From Watersipora subatra (taxonomy: Eukaryota; Bryozoa; Gymnolaemata; Cheilostomatida; Watersiporidae): a stretch of DNA of 64,000 nucleotides. Position 1 is the first letter of the stretch, and each line of letters begins with the position of its first letter. Made by a program: the position numbers and the translations under genes. The notes beneath the pieces were generated by a model. It searched no databases. It worked only from the letters and a program-made list of their open reading frames with translations, and was not told the origin of the DNA. The stretch lies in NCBI RefSeq assembly GCF_963576615.1, contig NC_088710.1, positions 16,859,877 to 16,923,876 of the forward strand. The letters are read 5' to 3'. This document shows, in pieces, positions 1 through 11,130 of the stretch.

Positions 1-1263
1 CTCGGTAGAGTAGCGTTTAGAAATGTCCTTGAATGTGGATTTGTGAAGGTTATATCTAGTTTTGAAGCTGTTTTCGGTTAGCCCTACATATGTGGCTGCA
101 GGTTTATTGTTATCAGTGGTAGTTACGCTTGCCTGGTATATCACTGATTTTGCTAAGCAATTGTCTGGTAATGGGCAGGTGTTCTTATTCCTGCAATTGC
201 AGCCAGGATTAGTTGTTTCTTGATGGTTCAGTGACAGCAGCCTCTGATTGTGAGAGTTGATAGCCTGTTTCACATTGTTCATGCAGCTATAGCTTAATTT
301 TATAATACTTCTGTTAAAGATTTTGTGTAGCTTGTGGTCAGTAGAGAATTCTTCATCGATTAATTTAAAGAAAGTTTTCCCGATGTTGGTGTGTACGGTG
401 TTGCTGTAAGGGGGGTTATACCAGATTATGTTTCTTTTTCTTTGTCTATGTCTAGCCTTTAGTGGTGTAGCTTTAGGTGAAGAGAATTCTAGCTTGTGTT
501 GGTATCCGCTTTTTCTTAAGGCTTCCTGATAAATAGGTGCAGCTTTGCTGAAGGCATTTCCATCTGATGAGATTTCTGAGAGTCTTTTGTTGATTGCCAG
601 TGGTATATTTTTAATGATCTTAGGCGGGTGGTTTGAATCTTTGTGAACATAGGTAATGGTGGTGTTTGGCTTAGTGTAGGGCTCATACTTCCCGTTTTCT
701 AGGTTTAGGGTTACGTCTAGAAAATTTACTATCTTCCTGTTGGCTTCTATTAGTATTCTTAGATCATGTGAGCTAAAGATAGCGCACAGGTCTTTCTTGA
801 TGTTGTCAACTTGGCGGGGGGTTGCGTGTAAAGCTCCCAGACCATCGTCTCTATATAGTCCAAATTTGTTATTGTATTTTTTAGATATTTGGTACAATAT
901 GTATGCGCCTACTAGCTCACATGTTTCAGCACCATCAAAACATCCCATAGTTACATCAAAGAGATTTTGGGAAGTTTTCTTACCCCATGGCTGTCCATTA
1001 TTATACAAGATTGACTTTTTGGTGTGTAGTATTATTGCCTTATCTCTTTCTGTGATGGTGGTGTAACCAGCGGCAAATTCCAGAGCAGACAGAAGTAGTT
1101 TTTCTGATATAGAAGGATAGAATTCGATGACGTCAAAGCTGATGAATGTGTGTTTGCTCTTGTTGGGGATTTCCTTGAACCACTGCAATGCATCTGCTGT
1201 GTTTCTCCACTGGTTAATCAGTGTGGAGCTTTTTATACGGGTGTTGATGTCTTCCAACAGTTT
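1..1263 (-). CDS. Penelope-like element ORF (RT core to GIY-YIG), partial
   Basis: On the minus strand the frame is open from codon 1261-1263 down to base 1 (421 codons) and runs off the window. It encodes a reverse transcriptase core: motif A FDVIEFYPS (about 1110-1140), a G-C-F-D-G-A-E block, and the catalytic motif YRDDG near 841-860. After these come the W-Y-N-P-P-Y block (about 412-420), a Cys-rich linker (CNCRNKNTC) and the start of a GIY-YIG endonuclease (ATYVGLTENSFKTRY). RT followed by GIY-YIG is the signature of endonuclease-bearing Penelope-like retroelements. The RT N-terminus is missing: TAA at 1264-1266 closes the frame exactly where an inverted copy of the element's 3' part begins. 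The 3' end lies outside the window. The domain call is firm; the clade is not. Confidence 0.9.
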
Positions 1264-1266
1264 TTA

Positions 1267-2194
1267 CGGGAAGTATGAGCCCTACACTAAGCCAAACACC
1301 ACCATTACCTATGTTCACAAAGATTCAAACCACCCGCCTAACATCATTAAAAATATACCACTGGCAATCAACAAAAGACTCTCAGAAATTTCATCAGATG
1401 GAAATGCCTTCAGCAAAGCTGCACCTATTTATCAGGAAGCCTTAAGAAAAAGCGGATACCAACACAAGCTAGAATTCTCTTCACCTAAAGCTACACCACT
1501 AAAGGCTAGACATAGACAAAGAAAAAGAAACATAATCTGGTATAACCCCCCTTACAGCAACACCGTACACACCAACATCGGGAAAACTTTCTTTAAATTA
1601 ATCGATGAAGAATTCTCTACTGACCACAAGCTACACAAAATCTTTAACAGAAGTATTATAAAATTAAGCTATAGCTGCATGAACAATGTGAAACAGGCTA
1701 TCAACTCTCACAATCAGAGGCTGCTGTCACTGAACCATCAAGAAACAACTAATCCTGGCTGCAATTGCAGGAATAAGAACACCTGCCCATTACCAGACAA
1801 TTGCTTAGCAAAATCAGTGATATACCAGGCAAGCGTAACTACCACTGATAACAATAAACCTGCAGCCACATATGTAGGGCTAACCGAAAACAGCTTCAAA
1901 ACTAGATATAACCTTCACAAATCCACATTCAAGGACATTTCTAAACGCTACTCTACCGAGCTAAGCAGCCACATATGGGAACTCAAGGAAAGCGGCGCTG
2001 ACTACAACATAGCCTGGAAGATTTTATCACACGCCAAGCCATACTCTAAAAGCACCGGAAAGTGCAGATTATGTACATTAGAAAAATATTTCATCATTTA
2101 CAGACCTGAGAAGGCAACTCTTAACAAACGTAGTGAACTTATATCTACATGTAGACATGCTAAGAAACACCTTTTACGAAATAGCATTACATAA
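1267..2194 (+). pseudogene. 5'-truncated inverted PLE copy: RT tail plus GIY-YIG
   Basis: Bases about 1267-1960 are the near-identical reverse complement of about 1-695, so this is the 3' part of the same PLE pointing the other way. The frame starts inside the RT tail (GKYEPYTKPNTT) and continues through the IIWYNPPY block, the Cys-rich linker and a full GIY-YIG domain ending at TAA 2192-2194. The open frame technically begins with an ATG at 1127, but residues before the junction are antisense of the opposite RT and have no meaning. RT catalytic motifs are absent, so it cannot act alone. It may be part of one insertion created by inversion or template switching at the 5' end. Confidence 0.85.
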
Positions 2195-2276
2195 TAGATC
2201 TTATCCATCTAGCTTTTAATACCTGAGCTTTTATTTCAGCTTACCAGCTAATGCAGAATCTTGTGTATAGTCCTCA

Positions 2277-2347
2277 CTAAGCATTTTATCTGATGAGTGT
2301 TACACACCTTTTGTGTAATACGAAACTTTTAGTAATTTTTTGCTTAG
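2277..2347 (+). ncRNA. Type I hammerhead ribozyme in PLE 3' end
   Basis: The secondary structure can be drawn by hand. Stem I is CUAAGC (2277-2282) with GCUUAG (2342-2347), plus two pairs next to the core. The conserved box CUGAUGA is at 2290-2296. Stem II is ten pairs (2297-2306 with 2312-2321, one G-U) closed by loop CCUUU. GAA is at 2322-2324. Stem III is ACU/AGU with loop UUU (2325-2333). The cleavage triplet GUA ends at 2334. All core positions are canonical. Hammerheads with a tiny stem III in the terminal repeats of Penelope-like elements are established knowledge. It lies about 80 bases after the GIY-YIG stop codon. Cleavage would fall between 2334 and 2335. Confidence 0.88.
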
Positions 2348-2373
2348 TCAAATTTTAATAAATTTCTTACCAA

Positions 2374-2375
<2 letters not shown>

Positions 2376-2412
<37 letters not shown>
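2376..2412. repeat. (TA)n microsatellite
   Basis: Alternating TA for about 37 bases immediately follows the PLE 3' end. A short second TA run lies at about 2626-2641. Confidence 0.9.
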
Positions 2413-2416
<4 letters not shown>

Positions 2417-2487
2417 CTAAAAGCAAGTGCAAAAGCATATAAAAAGAGAACTCTACACTAAAAACCCAAAAGATTATTAGTGGAGTA

Positions 2488-2632
2488 TGAAATATTTGAA
2501 AAATCATTGCGAAAAGATTTTTCGCAATAATTTTTTTAGTACAATTGCGACTGAGGAGTGCTTCGCACGAAACAAATTTGTAACGCAAATACTAAAAGTT
2601 TACTTTTTTCGCAATAATTTTTCAAATATATA
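2488..2632. repeat. Small inverted-repeat (MITE-like) unit between TA runs
   Basis: The left arm TATTTGAAAAATCATTGCG (about 2490) pairs with the right arm CGCAATAATTTTTCAAATA (about 2612-2630). Further imperfect complementarity runs inward to the central hairpin GTGCTTCGCAC. Both ends abut TA-rich sequence, consistent with a short non-autonomous DNA element, but no target duplication can be proven. The overlapping short ORFs on both strands are by-products of the palindrome. Confidence 0.45.
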
Positions 2633-2649
2633 TATATATATTTATACAT

Positions 2650-4140
2650 GTATAAATACATGTAGTATATAGATTTTTTAAAATGATTAAGATAAAAGCC
2701 TTAAATGCATGAGCCAAAAAGCATATAGCCTGAGAGTTGCAGCAAACTACATCACAAGCAGAAGCTGTTAATCATTAAATGTCGTTTAGTTTTGAGTTGA
2801 AGAGTTCTTCAAATAAAATAAGCTACAGTTTGGCAGCGTTTTTTGCTAATCTTTAATCACAAGTCGATTCTTTCAAAACCAATAATACAAAAAAGTAAAA
2901 AATATGCAGAAATTTGAAAATATTAGATCCAAAGATTGATTCTAGTGTTTTTTAAAAAATGTTTAAATTCACTATTTTTTTCTGAAACAGCTTATAAAAA
3001 TGCTTACGATGAGACATGTTCATCGTAGCTGATTTTTGAATTCTAAAAACTGGTTTTCTTCTTAGAAATATTTTAGAAAACTATAAAAAACCTCATAAAA
3101 AACCATATCTTATCATGACCCAGCAGCTGTGTACAATCTTCTACAACAGCGTTTCCTTTGTAAAGTGACAGCAGTATGCATTGTAAATCTAAATAAGTAT
3201 CAACTATTTTCTGTTAAATGAACGCACTCAACTTGGATGACTTACCACGAAGTAATGCAAGAGCTGCAGCGGGGTTTGCAGGCAATCAGAATAACAAGAA
3301 ACATTGCAAAGGCTATAAAAGCGGTAAGGATTCCAAATATAAGGACATAGAGTTGAGGAGTAGGAGGTGCAGTTGGCAGCTACAAATATACAAACAACCT
3401 ACTACGACTACAGAAACAAAAAAATTTTATTCGCTGCAATTATATAGAAAGGCGGTATTTCATAAATACATTGGAGCAATAATTCTAGCGATATGATATG
3501 ATATACACGAATGTTAGTTGACAATAACAACATAGCTATCAAAGACATAATGGTTTTAGCAACACAGAAATGTTAAATACTTCTGCTTATTCCATGGAAT
3601 AAAACAAAGATTTAAGACTTAATAATCGGTGAGAGATTGTCAAAAACTAACTGTCATCTAACTATCTTTGCATGTAATAACTATAGGCTCTTTGATACCA
3701 GCATTCAGAGAACCAAGGTAAAGCGATTGTTTGAGATGTCAAAGACACAAATCTTATCTATCACCACATTTCAGAAACCCAATGAACATTTTTTCTTGTT
3801 TTGTGAACTCGTTGGAACCCAAGACTTGTCACAAATATCGCATTGGGAGCTTGATGAAACTAACATAAAAACAATCGGTCAGAATTTAGTTAATAAAGCA
3901 TAAATGAATAAAATTTTTAACGAAATGTAATGAATTAAAGTCAATTAAAATTTAATTAATTTAAGTTAAACTAATTATATTAACTATTTGCTTAATGTTT
4001 TGAAAGGTGATTTTCAAGTGAAAAATTGATGAATTCTCACACATTATTGTCAAGGTTAGTCAAAACCATCTCAAGCTCACTGAGCTAAAATGAAAAGGCC
4101 GAGTTCAATATTTGTGGCAATGCGACAGACCTGGTAGCAC
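2650..4140. other. AT-rich stretch without recognisable genes
   Basis: Only short ORFs of 88-92 codons occur here (3218-3496 and 3637-3903). They show no family motif, no skewed composition and no splice context that I can support. No repeat of this stretch was seen elsewhere in the window. Confidence 0.5.
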
Positions 4141-4153
4141 TAGACATATAATA

Positions 4154-6446
4154 ATAATACGCCTATAATCATTACATGACTATAATCATTACATGTCTAT
4201 AATCATTACATGACTATAATCATTACATGACTATAATCATTACATGACTATAATCAATACATGACTATAATCATTACATGACTATAATCATTACCTGACT
4301 ATAATCATTACACGACTATAATCATTACACGACTATAATCATTGCATGAATATAATCATTACATGACTATCATCATTACATGCCTATAATCATTACATGC
4401 GTATAATCATTACATGACTGTAATCATTACATGCGTATAATCATTACATGCGTATAATCATTACATGCGTATAATCATTACATGACTATAATCATTACAT
4501 GACTATAATCATTACATGACTATAATCATTACATTACTATAATCATTACATGACTATAATCATTACATGTCTATAATCATTACATGACTATAATCATTAC
4601 ATGACTATAATCATTACATGACTATAATCAATACATGACTATAATCATTACATGACTATAATCATTACCTGACTATAATCATTACACGACTATAATCATT
4701 ACACGACTATAATCATTACATGACTATAATCATTACATGACTATCATCATTACATGCGTATAATCATTACATGACTATAATCAATACATGACTATAATCA
4801 TTACATGACTATAATCATTACATGACTATAATCATTACATGACTATAATCATTACATTACTATAATCATTACCTGACTATAATCATTACACGACTATAAT
4901 CATTACACGACTATAATCATTGCATGACTATAATCATTACATGACTATCATCATTACATGCGTATAATCATTACATGACTGTAATCATTACATGCGTATA
5001 ATCATTACATGCGTATAATCATTACATGCGTATAATCATTACATGACTATAATCATTACATGACTATAATCATTACATGACTATAATCATTACATGACTA
5101 TAATCAATACATGACTATAATCATTACATGACTATAATCATTACACGACTATAATCATTACACGACTATAATCATTGCATGAATATAATCATTACATGAC
5201 TATCATCATTACATGCCTATAATCATTACATGACTATAATCATTACATGACTGTCATCATTACATGACTATAATCATTACATGACTATAATCATTACATG
5301 CGTATAATCATTACATGCGTATAATCATTACATGCGTATAATCATTACATGCGTATAATCATTACATGCGTATAATCATTACATGACTATAATCATTACA
5401 TGACTGTAATCATTACATGCGTATAATCATTACATGCGTATAATCATTACATGCGTATAATCATTACATGACTATAATCATTACATGACTATAATCATTA
5501 CATGACTATAATCATTACATTACTATAATCATTACATTACTATAATCATTACATGACTATAATCATTACATGACTATAATCATTACATGTCTATAATCAT
5601 TACATGACTATAATCATTACATGACTATAATCATTACATGACTATAATCAATACATGACTATAATCATTACATGACTATAATCATTACCTGACTATAATC
5701 ATTACACGACTATAATCATTACACGACTATAATCATTGCATGACTATAATCATTACATGACTATCATCATTACATGCCTATAATCATTACATGACTATAA
5801 TCATTACATGACTATAATCAATACATGACTATAATCATTACATGACTATAATCATTACCTGACTATAATCATTACACGACTATAATCATTACACGACTAT
5901 AATCATTGCATGACTATAATCATTACATGACTATCATCATTACATGCCTATAATCATTACATGCCTATAATCATTACATGACTATAATCATTACATGCGT
6001 ATAATCATTACATGACTGTAATCATTACATGCGTATAATCATTGCATGACTATAATCATTACATGCGTATAATCATTGCATGACTATAATCATTACATGC
6101 GTATAATCATTACATGCGTATAATCATTGCATGATTATAATCATTACATGACTATAATCATTACATGACTATAATCATTACATGACTATAATCATTACAT
6201 GACTATAATCATTGCATGCCTATAATCTTTATATGACTATAATCATTACCTGACTATAATCATTACATGACTATAATCATTACATGACTATAATCATTAC
6301 ATGCCTATAATCATTACCTGCCTATAATCATTACATGACTATCATCATTACATGACTATAATCATTACATGACTATAATCATTACATGACTATAATCATT
6401 ACATTACTATAATCGTTACATGACTATCATCATTACATGCCTATAA
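4154..6446. repeat. 17-bp satellite array, about 135 copies
   Basis: The unit is ACTATAATCATTACATG (17 bases) with variants at a few positions (GCGTATA, CCTATA, CACGA, CCTGA, GCATGA, CAATAC). The rare CAATAC variant occurs at 4255, 4629, 4782, 5105, 5649 and 5819; every spacing is an exact multiple of 17, so no indel has been kept in that span. Blocks of variants recur in the same order, which points to segmental amplification inside the array. It contains stop codons in all frames and is not coding. Confidence 0.97.
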
Positions 6447-6594
6447 GCTGATAAGTACTACAATAAACATATTATAGAATACGCTACATTGTCCAATATA
6501 ATTCTTACTTTTACATCAAAAGATATCACGGTATACATGTATATATATTTCTTATTAAGCATTTGGGTTCAGTTTTGGCAAAATGGTTCTCAGG

Positions 6595-6757
6595 ATTGCA
6601 TGATTAGGACCATCCATGGTTGCTATTAGATGATTTGGGCCACTCAAGGTTGCCATTGGATGATTAGGATCACTGATGATTGCTATTGGATGATTAGGGT
6701 CACTGATGATTGTTATTGGATGATTAGGACCATTCATGGTTGCTATTGGATGATTAT
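6595..6757. repeat. 30-bp minisatellite, about 5 copies
   Basis: The unit is roughly TTGCTATTGGATGATTAGGG followed by TCACTGATGA, imperfectly repeated. Because the unit is a multiple of three, the minus strand shows an open repeat peptide (PNHPIAIISD). This is taken as a by-product, since no start context, splice sites or flanking coding sequence support it. Confidence 0.85.
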
Positions 6758-6759
6758 AG

Positions 6760-7408
6760 GGCTACTTACATTCTTGACTGATTCTTGATAAGTAGGGCTA
6801 TTATTAGGACACATTATTTTTGACTAATACAATTTAAATTGCCTGTAGATACATATATTTATTTGATGGTTAACACTAGTTTTTTTAATGGACTCGGCAA
6901 ATCCTTTACCTAATAGAAAAAGACTGAACCCTTTAAAATTGAAGATAGCCTGTTTTCATTTGAGGCAAACAGGAACCAACCGGACTCAGTTAAGGCTTGA
7001 GTAGACTAGGCTCAGCAATGTTAAACAAATAAAGAACATGCGCTAGTCAAAAATAGGCAGAGTTTGTTTGAGTTAAGTAGGAATACAGCTCGTCTATGTT
7101 AGACAGACCAGCTTGTTAACCCTTGGTTTTACTTAATGCTACACTTATGTAAGTTTATATAAAAACAAAAAAAAGCCTCAATAGCCCGAGTAGCAACTAC
7201 ATGCAATACTGCTACTTATCTGACCTCAGTGCTCGTGAAAATCTGTCTTCTTTCTCGATCAAATTGCTCCCACCTTTTCTACAAGACAATGAGATGTTCG
7301 TTGTATACATAACATTCATTTTAACGAGTCATCCCTTTATATAAAATTAATTACTTTAATACTTTACCACTTTACAAATTTTTAGATTGTAGAAATTGTA
7401 ATTTGAGT
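6760..7408. other. AT-rich stretch, nothing recognised
   Basis: No ORF, repeat or RNA signal that I can support was seen between the minisatellite and family-A repeat copy 1. Confidence 0.5.
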
Positions 7409-8170
7409 CGCAATCTCAGAAACCATGATTAGGTCGCAAATCGCGAAGTTGAGTTATCCTACTTTGAAGCTACCCTAACTGAATTTATAAAGCTGGTAAC
7501 AATTTTTGCAACATGTGCATGTGGACCACTCAAAGAGCGATTATTCTGAATCTAAAGTCAGGTTAACCAATAAAAGTCTTCAACCATTGAAAAAACCCAC
7601 TTAAAACTGTTGCGACACTAAACAGAAGTACAGAGAAATGATGTCTAATAAAATTAATCAATTTTTTTTTGCCGATTTTAAAGATAACTCTGACATTTTA
7701 GACACTTTTAATGAGTACTTTAGCATTCCAACTGATGTCGAAAGCCATAAAGGTAAAGGGAATGACAAATGATATTTTTCTAACGATTCCTATAAAATTA
7801 TTATAAGATGTAATTGTAAAAATAATTATTCGATTTTATAAGATTAATATAAAATTTAATTATAAGATTAACTATTCGATTTTACAAAATCAGAGTATAT
7901 AGTATCTGCTGGTGTGCAATATGTTACTGTTATTATTCTTCTGAAGATTTTGTTAGTGATACTACGGCTGTGCCAAAAATCGTGATACTGTCAAGCCGTT
8001 TTTAATATCTGCAAAATTAAGAATAAGTAATACATTTTTTGATCAATATATACAGCTATTTCTATGACAGCTAGCTAAAATCTGTTTAGATTGTTAAATT
8101 AAGGATAATTGTTTGAATACAAATACATAAATCTAGGTAAATATCACAGCTTCTTGATATTGGTTGATAT
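7409..8170 (+). repeat. Dispersed repeat family A, copy 1, left part
   Basis: It aligns base by base with 41350-42110. It includes a short frame conserved in both copies: starting at about 7638 here (MMSNKINQFFFADFK) and at 41578 in copy 2 (MVSAKNNCFFFADFK), both continuing with DILD..NEYF..TDV. Copy 1 is cut at 8170 by an LTR retrotransposon and resumes at 11658. The conserved peptide suggests this could be a first exon of a mobile-element gene, but no homologue is recognised. Confidence 0.75.
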
Positions 8171-8544
8171 TGTGGTGGACACCGGGCCATGACATTGTAA
8201 TTTGTGAAAGAATTTTATATGCTATATCTTGCATGCTGTGTTGTTCTTTTTATTATATTGCCATTATGTCTTTGTTTATCGCTGTATTATAACCATGCCA
8301 ACAGATTAGCGATTTTGTTTATTACTATTGTTATACAATCTTTGCTTGGTTCTGTTAGCCAGAACAGCGTGTTTATTGTATATATAGGAGCTCGCTCACT
8401 CAGTTGGGCAGAGCAGATAGCCCTATGCTCCTTGGCTATTGGGACTTCCTTATATAATAAAAACTGGAATGAAATCACACACATTTTATTTCTTTATGAA
8501 GTAGTCTAAATTGTGCCAAGTAAAGGCCGCCCAATTCCTTTACA
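8171..8544 (+). repeat. 5' LTR
   Basis: It has TG...CA ends. A TATA-like element is at 8379-8386 and a poly(A) signal AATAAA at 8457-8462, in the order expected for U3-R. The 101-codon frame at 8204-8509 is accidental: it lies entirely inside the LTR and is not kept open in the other LTR. Confidence 0.9.
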
Positions 8545-8545
8545 C

Positions 8546-8565
8546 TGGAGGCAACAATGGGATTG
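8546..8565 (+). promoter_or_regulatory. Putative primer-binding site
   Basis: TGGAGGCAACAATGGGATTG begins with the TGG expected opposite a tRNA 3' CCA, one base after the LTR end. It partly resembles the complement of a tRNA-Leu 3' end, with several mismatches, so the primer is uncertain. Confidence 0.5.
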
Positions 8566-8963
8566 CGCCAAACCCGGCAGGCACCATCTCGAAATTTGAA
8601 AATTTAACTCCGGCAGACCTCCTGCTCTGCTTGCAAAAGCAGCTTCAGTAGAGGAAAACTGGGGTAGTATGGCAAACACCGAAGGTTACGAATCTGGCAA
8701 AGATAGCTGTGCGGCTATCTCCTACATTCGTAGAAAAACCGGGTGTTCTAGAATGAGTAAGTTATCCAGCACTCCGAAAAAGGGTTGATGACTGCCTCTA
8801 GCCAACCACCCCCACTCTGTAAGGCGCTCGATACTGCCATAAAAGGCTTAAGCACTCCAAGTCAGGCCACCACCGTCTATAACAATCCTCCTCACTCGGG
8901 GAGAAGCTCAAGTCATGTCTCAAAAGAGGGCAAGGAGTGTAGACTAGGACATGAACTGACTAA

Positions 8964-9745
8964 CTGATGCTATTGGGCAACTTGTCAGATTAAGTCGGAA
9001 CCCAAAACCGGCTTTCCATTTCAAAACGCCAGAGTATAACGGTGTCGGGGACCCAAAATACTTCATTACCAGATTTAAAGAAATTGCAGCTGCAAATATG
9101 TGGGTCGAAGAGGCCAGCACACTGCACCTCAGAGAGGCTTTGAAAGGAGAGGCAGAGTCCTGTGGAAGGGCAGTCGGGGTGGCAGCCATTTTAAAACCAT
9201 TCAAGCTCAATTTGGTCTATCTACCCGACAAGCCAGAGCAGAATTGAGCAGTTTGAAAAAAGAAACCCAAACCTCCCTGTAAGAACACACAACAGAAATT
9301 GAACAGCTAGTCCAAATAGCCTTCGCTGAGCTGCCCAAACTGTTTAGAAGTAACATGGCAAAGGAGTACTTTTCAACTTCCCTAAACCATTTTGCCCTAC
9401 AGCAGCACCTCCTAGCGGTGCCTCCTAGCGGTACCCATAGAGACCCTCGCGGATGCAGCATGGGTTACAGAATTTAACCTAGGCAGAGTCGTCCGGGCTG
9501 TAGAAGACTCGGAGGCCAATAAAGAACATGATGCGGTACGTAGAGTCGAACAAGACACCTTGAATGTACTGCTATCCACAGTAAAACAGTTGACGGAACA
9601 TTTCAAGCAGCTGCAAAATAAGCCAACAGAGCCTCCAGAAAGTAAGCCTGCCATTTGTTGGGGATGTGGAAGCACGGGACAGCTTTAAAAAGAGTGCCCA
9701 AGTCAAAAGAAAAAGGAGTTGGAAAACGGAAAAAGGCCGTAGCAG
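8964..9745 (+). pseudogene. gag remnant of the LTR element
   Basis: Three frames carry gag-like sequence in order. The first has FHFKTPEYNGVGDPKYF and LHLREALKGEAESCGRA (8964-9185). The second, after a shift, has FGLSTRQARAELSSLKKE, a nonsense TAA at 9280-9282, then SLNHFALQQHLLAV. The third has FNLGRVVRAVEDSEANKEH up to a degraded zinc knuckle near 9657-9700. The knuckle reads C-x2-C-x4-Q-x4-C, with Gln in place of His and a stop inside it. This is the capsid/nucleocapsid protein of the retroelement. At least one frameshift and two stops show that it is dead. Confidence 0.8.
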
Positions 9746-9843
9746 TAGCACTCACTTCTAGCTGTAATAAGGCCCCTGCGAAAACCAGAAAAAAATGAAG
9801 TACAAGTCAAGCCAAGGCCTTACTTTGTTGGACCTATCCAAAA

Positions 9844-10317
9844 ATGTCAGGCCAACCCAGAACTCCACTTCAAGCCACCAATACAGCTACCCAGAACAGG
9901 TTTCAAACACTACCCCTAGAAGAGTCAGGCATGAATCCTCCCGAAGTAAGCACTGTCTTCCTCTCAGGTACCTTGGCACCTTGTCTCGCAGAGGACAGCC
10001 TCCCGCAATCCAAAGAGACTGACCCAGGCACGTTCTTTACCTACACAAACGGAGCAGCTTCAGGCAGCTTCCTTCGGACACCGGGAATCTGCGTAAGCAC
10101 GCCTGCTAGGGCGCCCACACTCTACCAGGTAGAGTGTGGGCGCTTCGATTTCTTCCTCCCGAATAAAATCGAAGAACGAGCAGTGCACTTCCTGTTGGAT
10201 ACTGGATGCACCCCTAAATTGCTGGGAGAACAGGTGTTCGACCGACATCTCCTGGGTATAAAAGAACAATTGGAGAAGAGTGACACTTATGGCTTGCTTG
10301 CTGATAGGAACAGGTAA
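9844..10317 (+). pseudogene. Retropepsin-like protease remnant (pol start)
   Basis: A 157-codon frame contains AVHFLLDTGCTPKLLGEQVF, with the D-T-G active site at about 10198-10206, typical of the aspartic protease of Gypsy-type elements. The N-terminal half is linker sequence. Whether the ATG used here matters is doubtful, because pol is usually made as a fusion or by frameshift. A small inverted repeat around 10108-10145 (GCGCCCACACTCTACC with its complement) interrupts the frame just before the protease and may be a secondary insertion or fold-back. Confidence 0.75.
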
Positions 10318-10393
10318 CCATTTTACGGTGTAATCCGGCTCTTAGCGAGGCTCCGCGGTGTGAAGACAGAAGAAGTCTTTATAGTCAGTCAGA

Positions 10394-11130
10394 TTAATGA
10401 AGGCGCAATTTTTGGTATGCCCTTTTATATGGCACACCATTGCTTGATGGAGTTTGCACGACCCGTGGTGAAGGTGGATGGGAATTCCCTGGACTGTACT
10501 GCACAGGGAAGCTCCTCCAGAACAAAGTCCAGGTAATTAGGAATTTGGTTATGCCAGCAGGAACAGAGATTGTGGTCAGGTGTAGGTTAACCACACAAAA
10601 TTTCTGTTCACTTGGGATAATAAAACGGTACCCTGAAGGCCCGCCTCTAGCTACAAGCCTGAACGAGCCCAAAGCAGATGGAAAGGTGTTAGTTAAGGGT
10701 CTCAACCCAAACCCGAACCCCTGACCATCTGTTCGAGAACCACTGTAGGCACTTACACTAGTGTAGAAGTGCCTCCTCCAATCGCCGATGCCCTTTCCTC
10801 AAGAGAAGCCCTGCTGTGCCGATCACCCGAGTCGAGGTTGAACCATGGATCCCCCAGCATCTCCAGAAACTGTACCAGGCTGCCAGACTCTCGTGCCAGA
10901 ATTCAGAGCAGGCTACAAAGCTGGTTACCCTACTGACCAAGTGTAGGTCAGTGTTTAGCACTGGAGCTGACGATATGGCTAGAACGTTGCTCGTGAAGTA
11001 TTCCATACCTAGTCCAGACTGCCTGACCACTCTATTAGGACAGCCTCCAGCTGGTCACCCATATTCAGGCCATGCCATGATAACTTCAGGAAAAAAAGAA
11101 ACAGTTTCAAAAGGCAGCCCACAGTACTAG
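10394..11130 (+). pseudogene. pol linker and pre-RT segment; RT, RNase H, integrase deleted
   Basis: The frame at 10440-10724 carries VQVIRNLVMPAGTEIVVRCR and a conserved stretch ending KGLNPNPNP. The frame at 10816-11130 carries PQHLQKLYQAARLSCQNSEQ and TLLTKCRSVFSTGADDMART. These are the usual segments between protease and RT in Gypsy-type pol. Just after SIPSPDCLTTLLGQPPAGHP the sequence jumps to unrelated frame, and the 3' LTR begins 150 bases later. The catalytic RT motifs are therefore truly absent rather than merely decayed. Confidence 0.75.

Larger units (their letters stand above)
1..2375 (-). mobile_element. Penelope-like element 1 with inverted 3' segment
   Basis: This is the composite insertion: a minus-strand PLE body (1-1263) joined head to head to a plus-strand 3' segment (1264 to about 2375) that includes the ribozyme. 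A (TA)n tract follows directly, suggesting insertion at a TA-rich target. The arms 1-695 and 1267-1960 would form a long hairpin. The second PLE in this window (50.1-52.3 kb) has the same architecture. Confidence 0.8.

Noticed and set aside
740..1066. 108-codon plus-strand ORF
   Set aside because: It is antisense to the PLE reverse transcriptase on the minus strand, which carries the real motifs.
4154..6446. CRISPR-like array
   Set aside because: The repeats are contiguous without spacers and the context is animal nuclear DNA, so it is a satellite.
6555..6737. Minus-strand repeat protein PNHPIAIISD
   Set aside because: It is explained by a 30-bp minisatellite whose length is a multiple of three; no other gene signal was seen.
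8204..8509. 101-codon membrane-like ORF
   Set aside because: It lies wholly inside the 5' LTR and is not conserved in the 3' LTR.
9412..9675. Minus-strand ORFs across gag
   Set aside because: They are antisense shadows of the plus-strand gag remnant.
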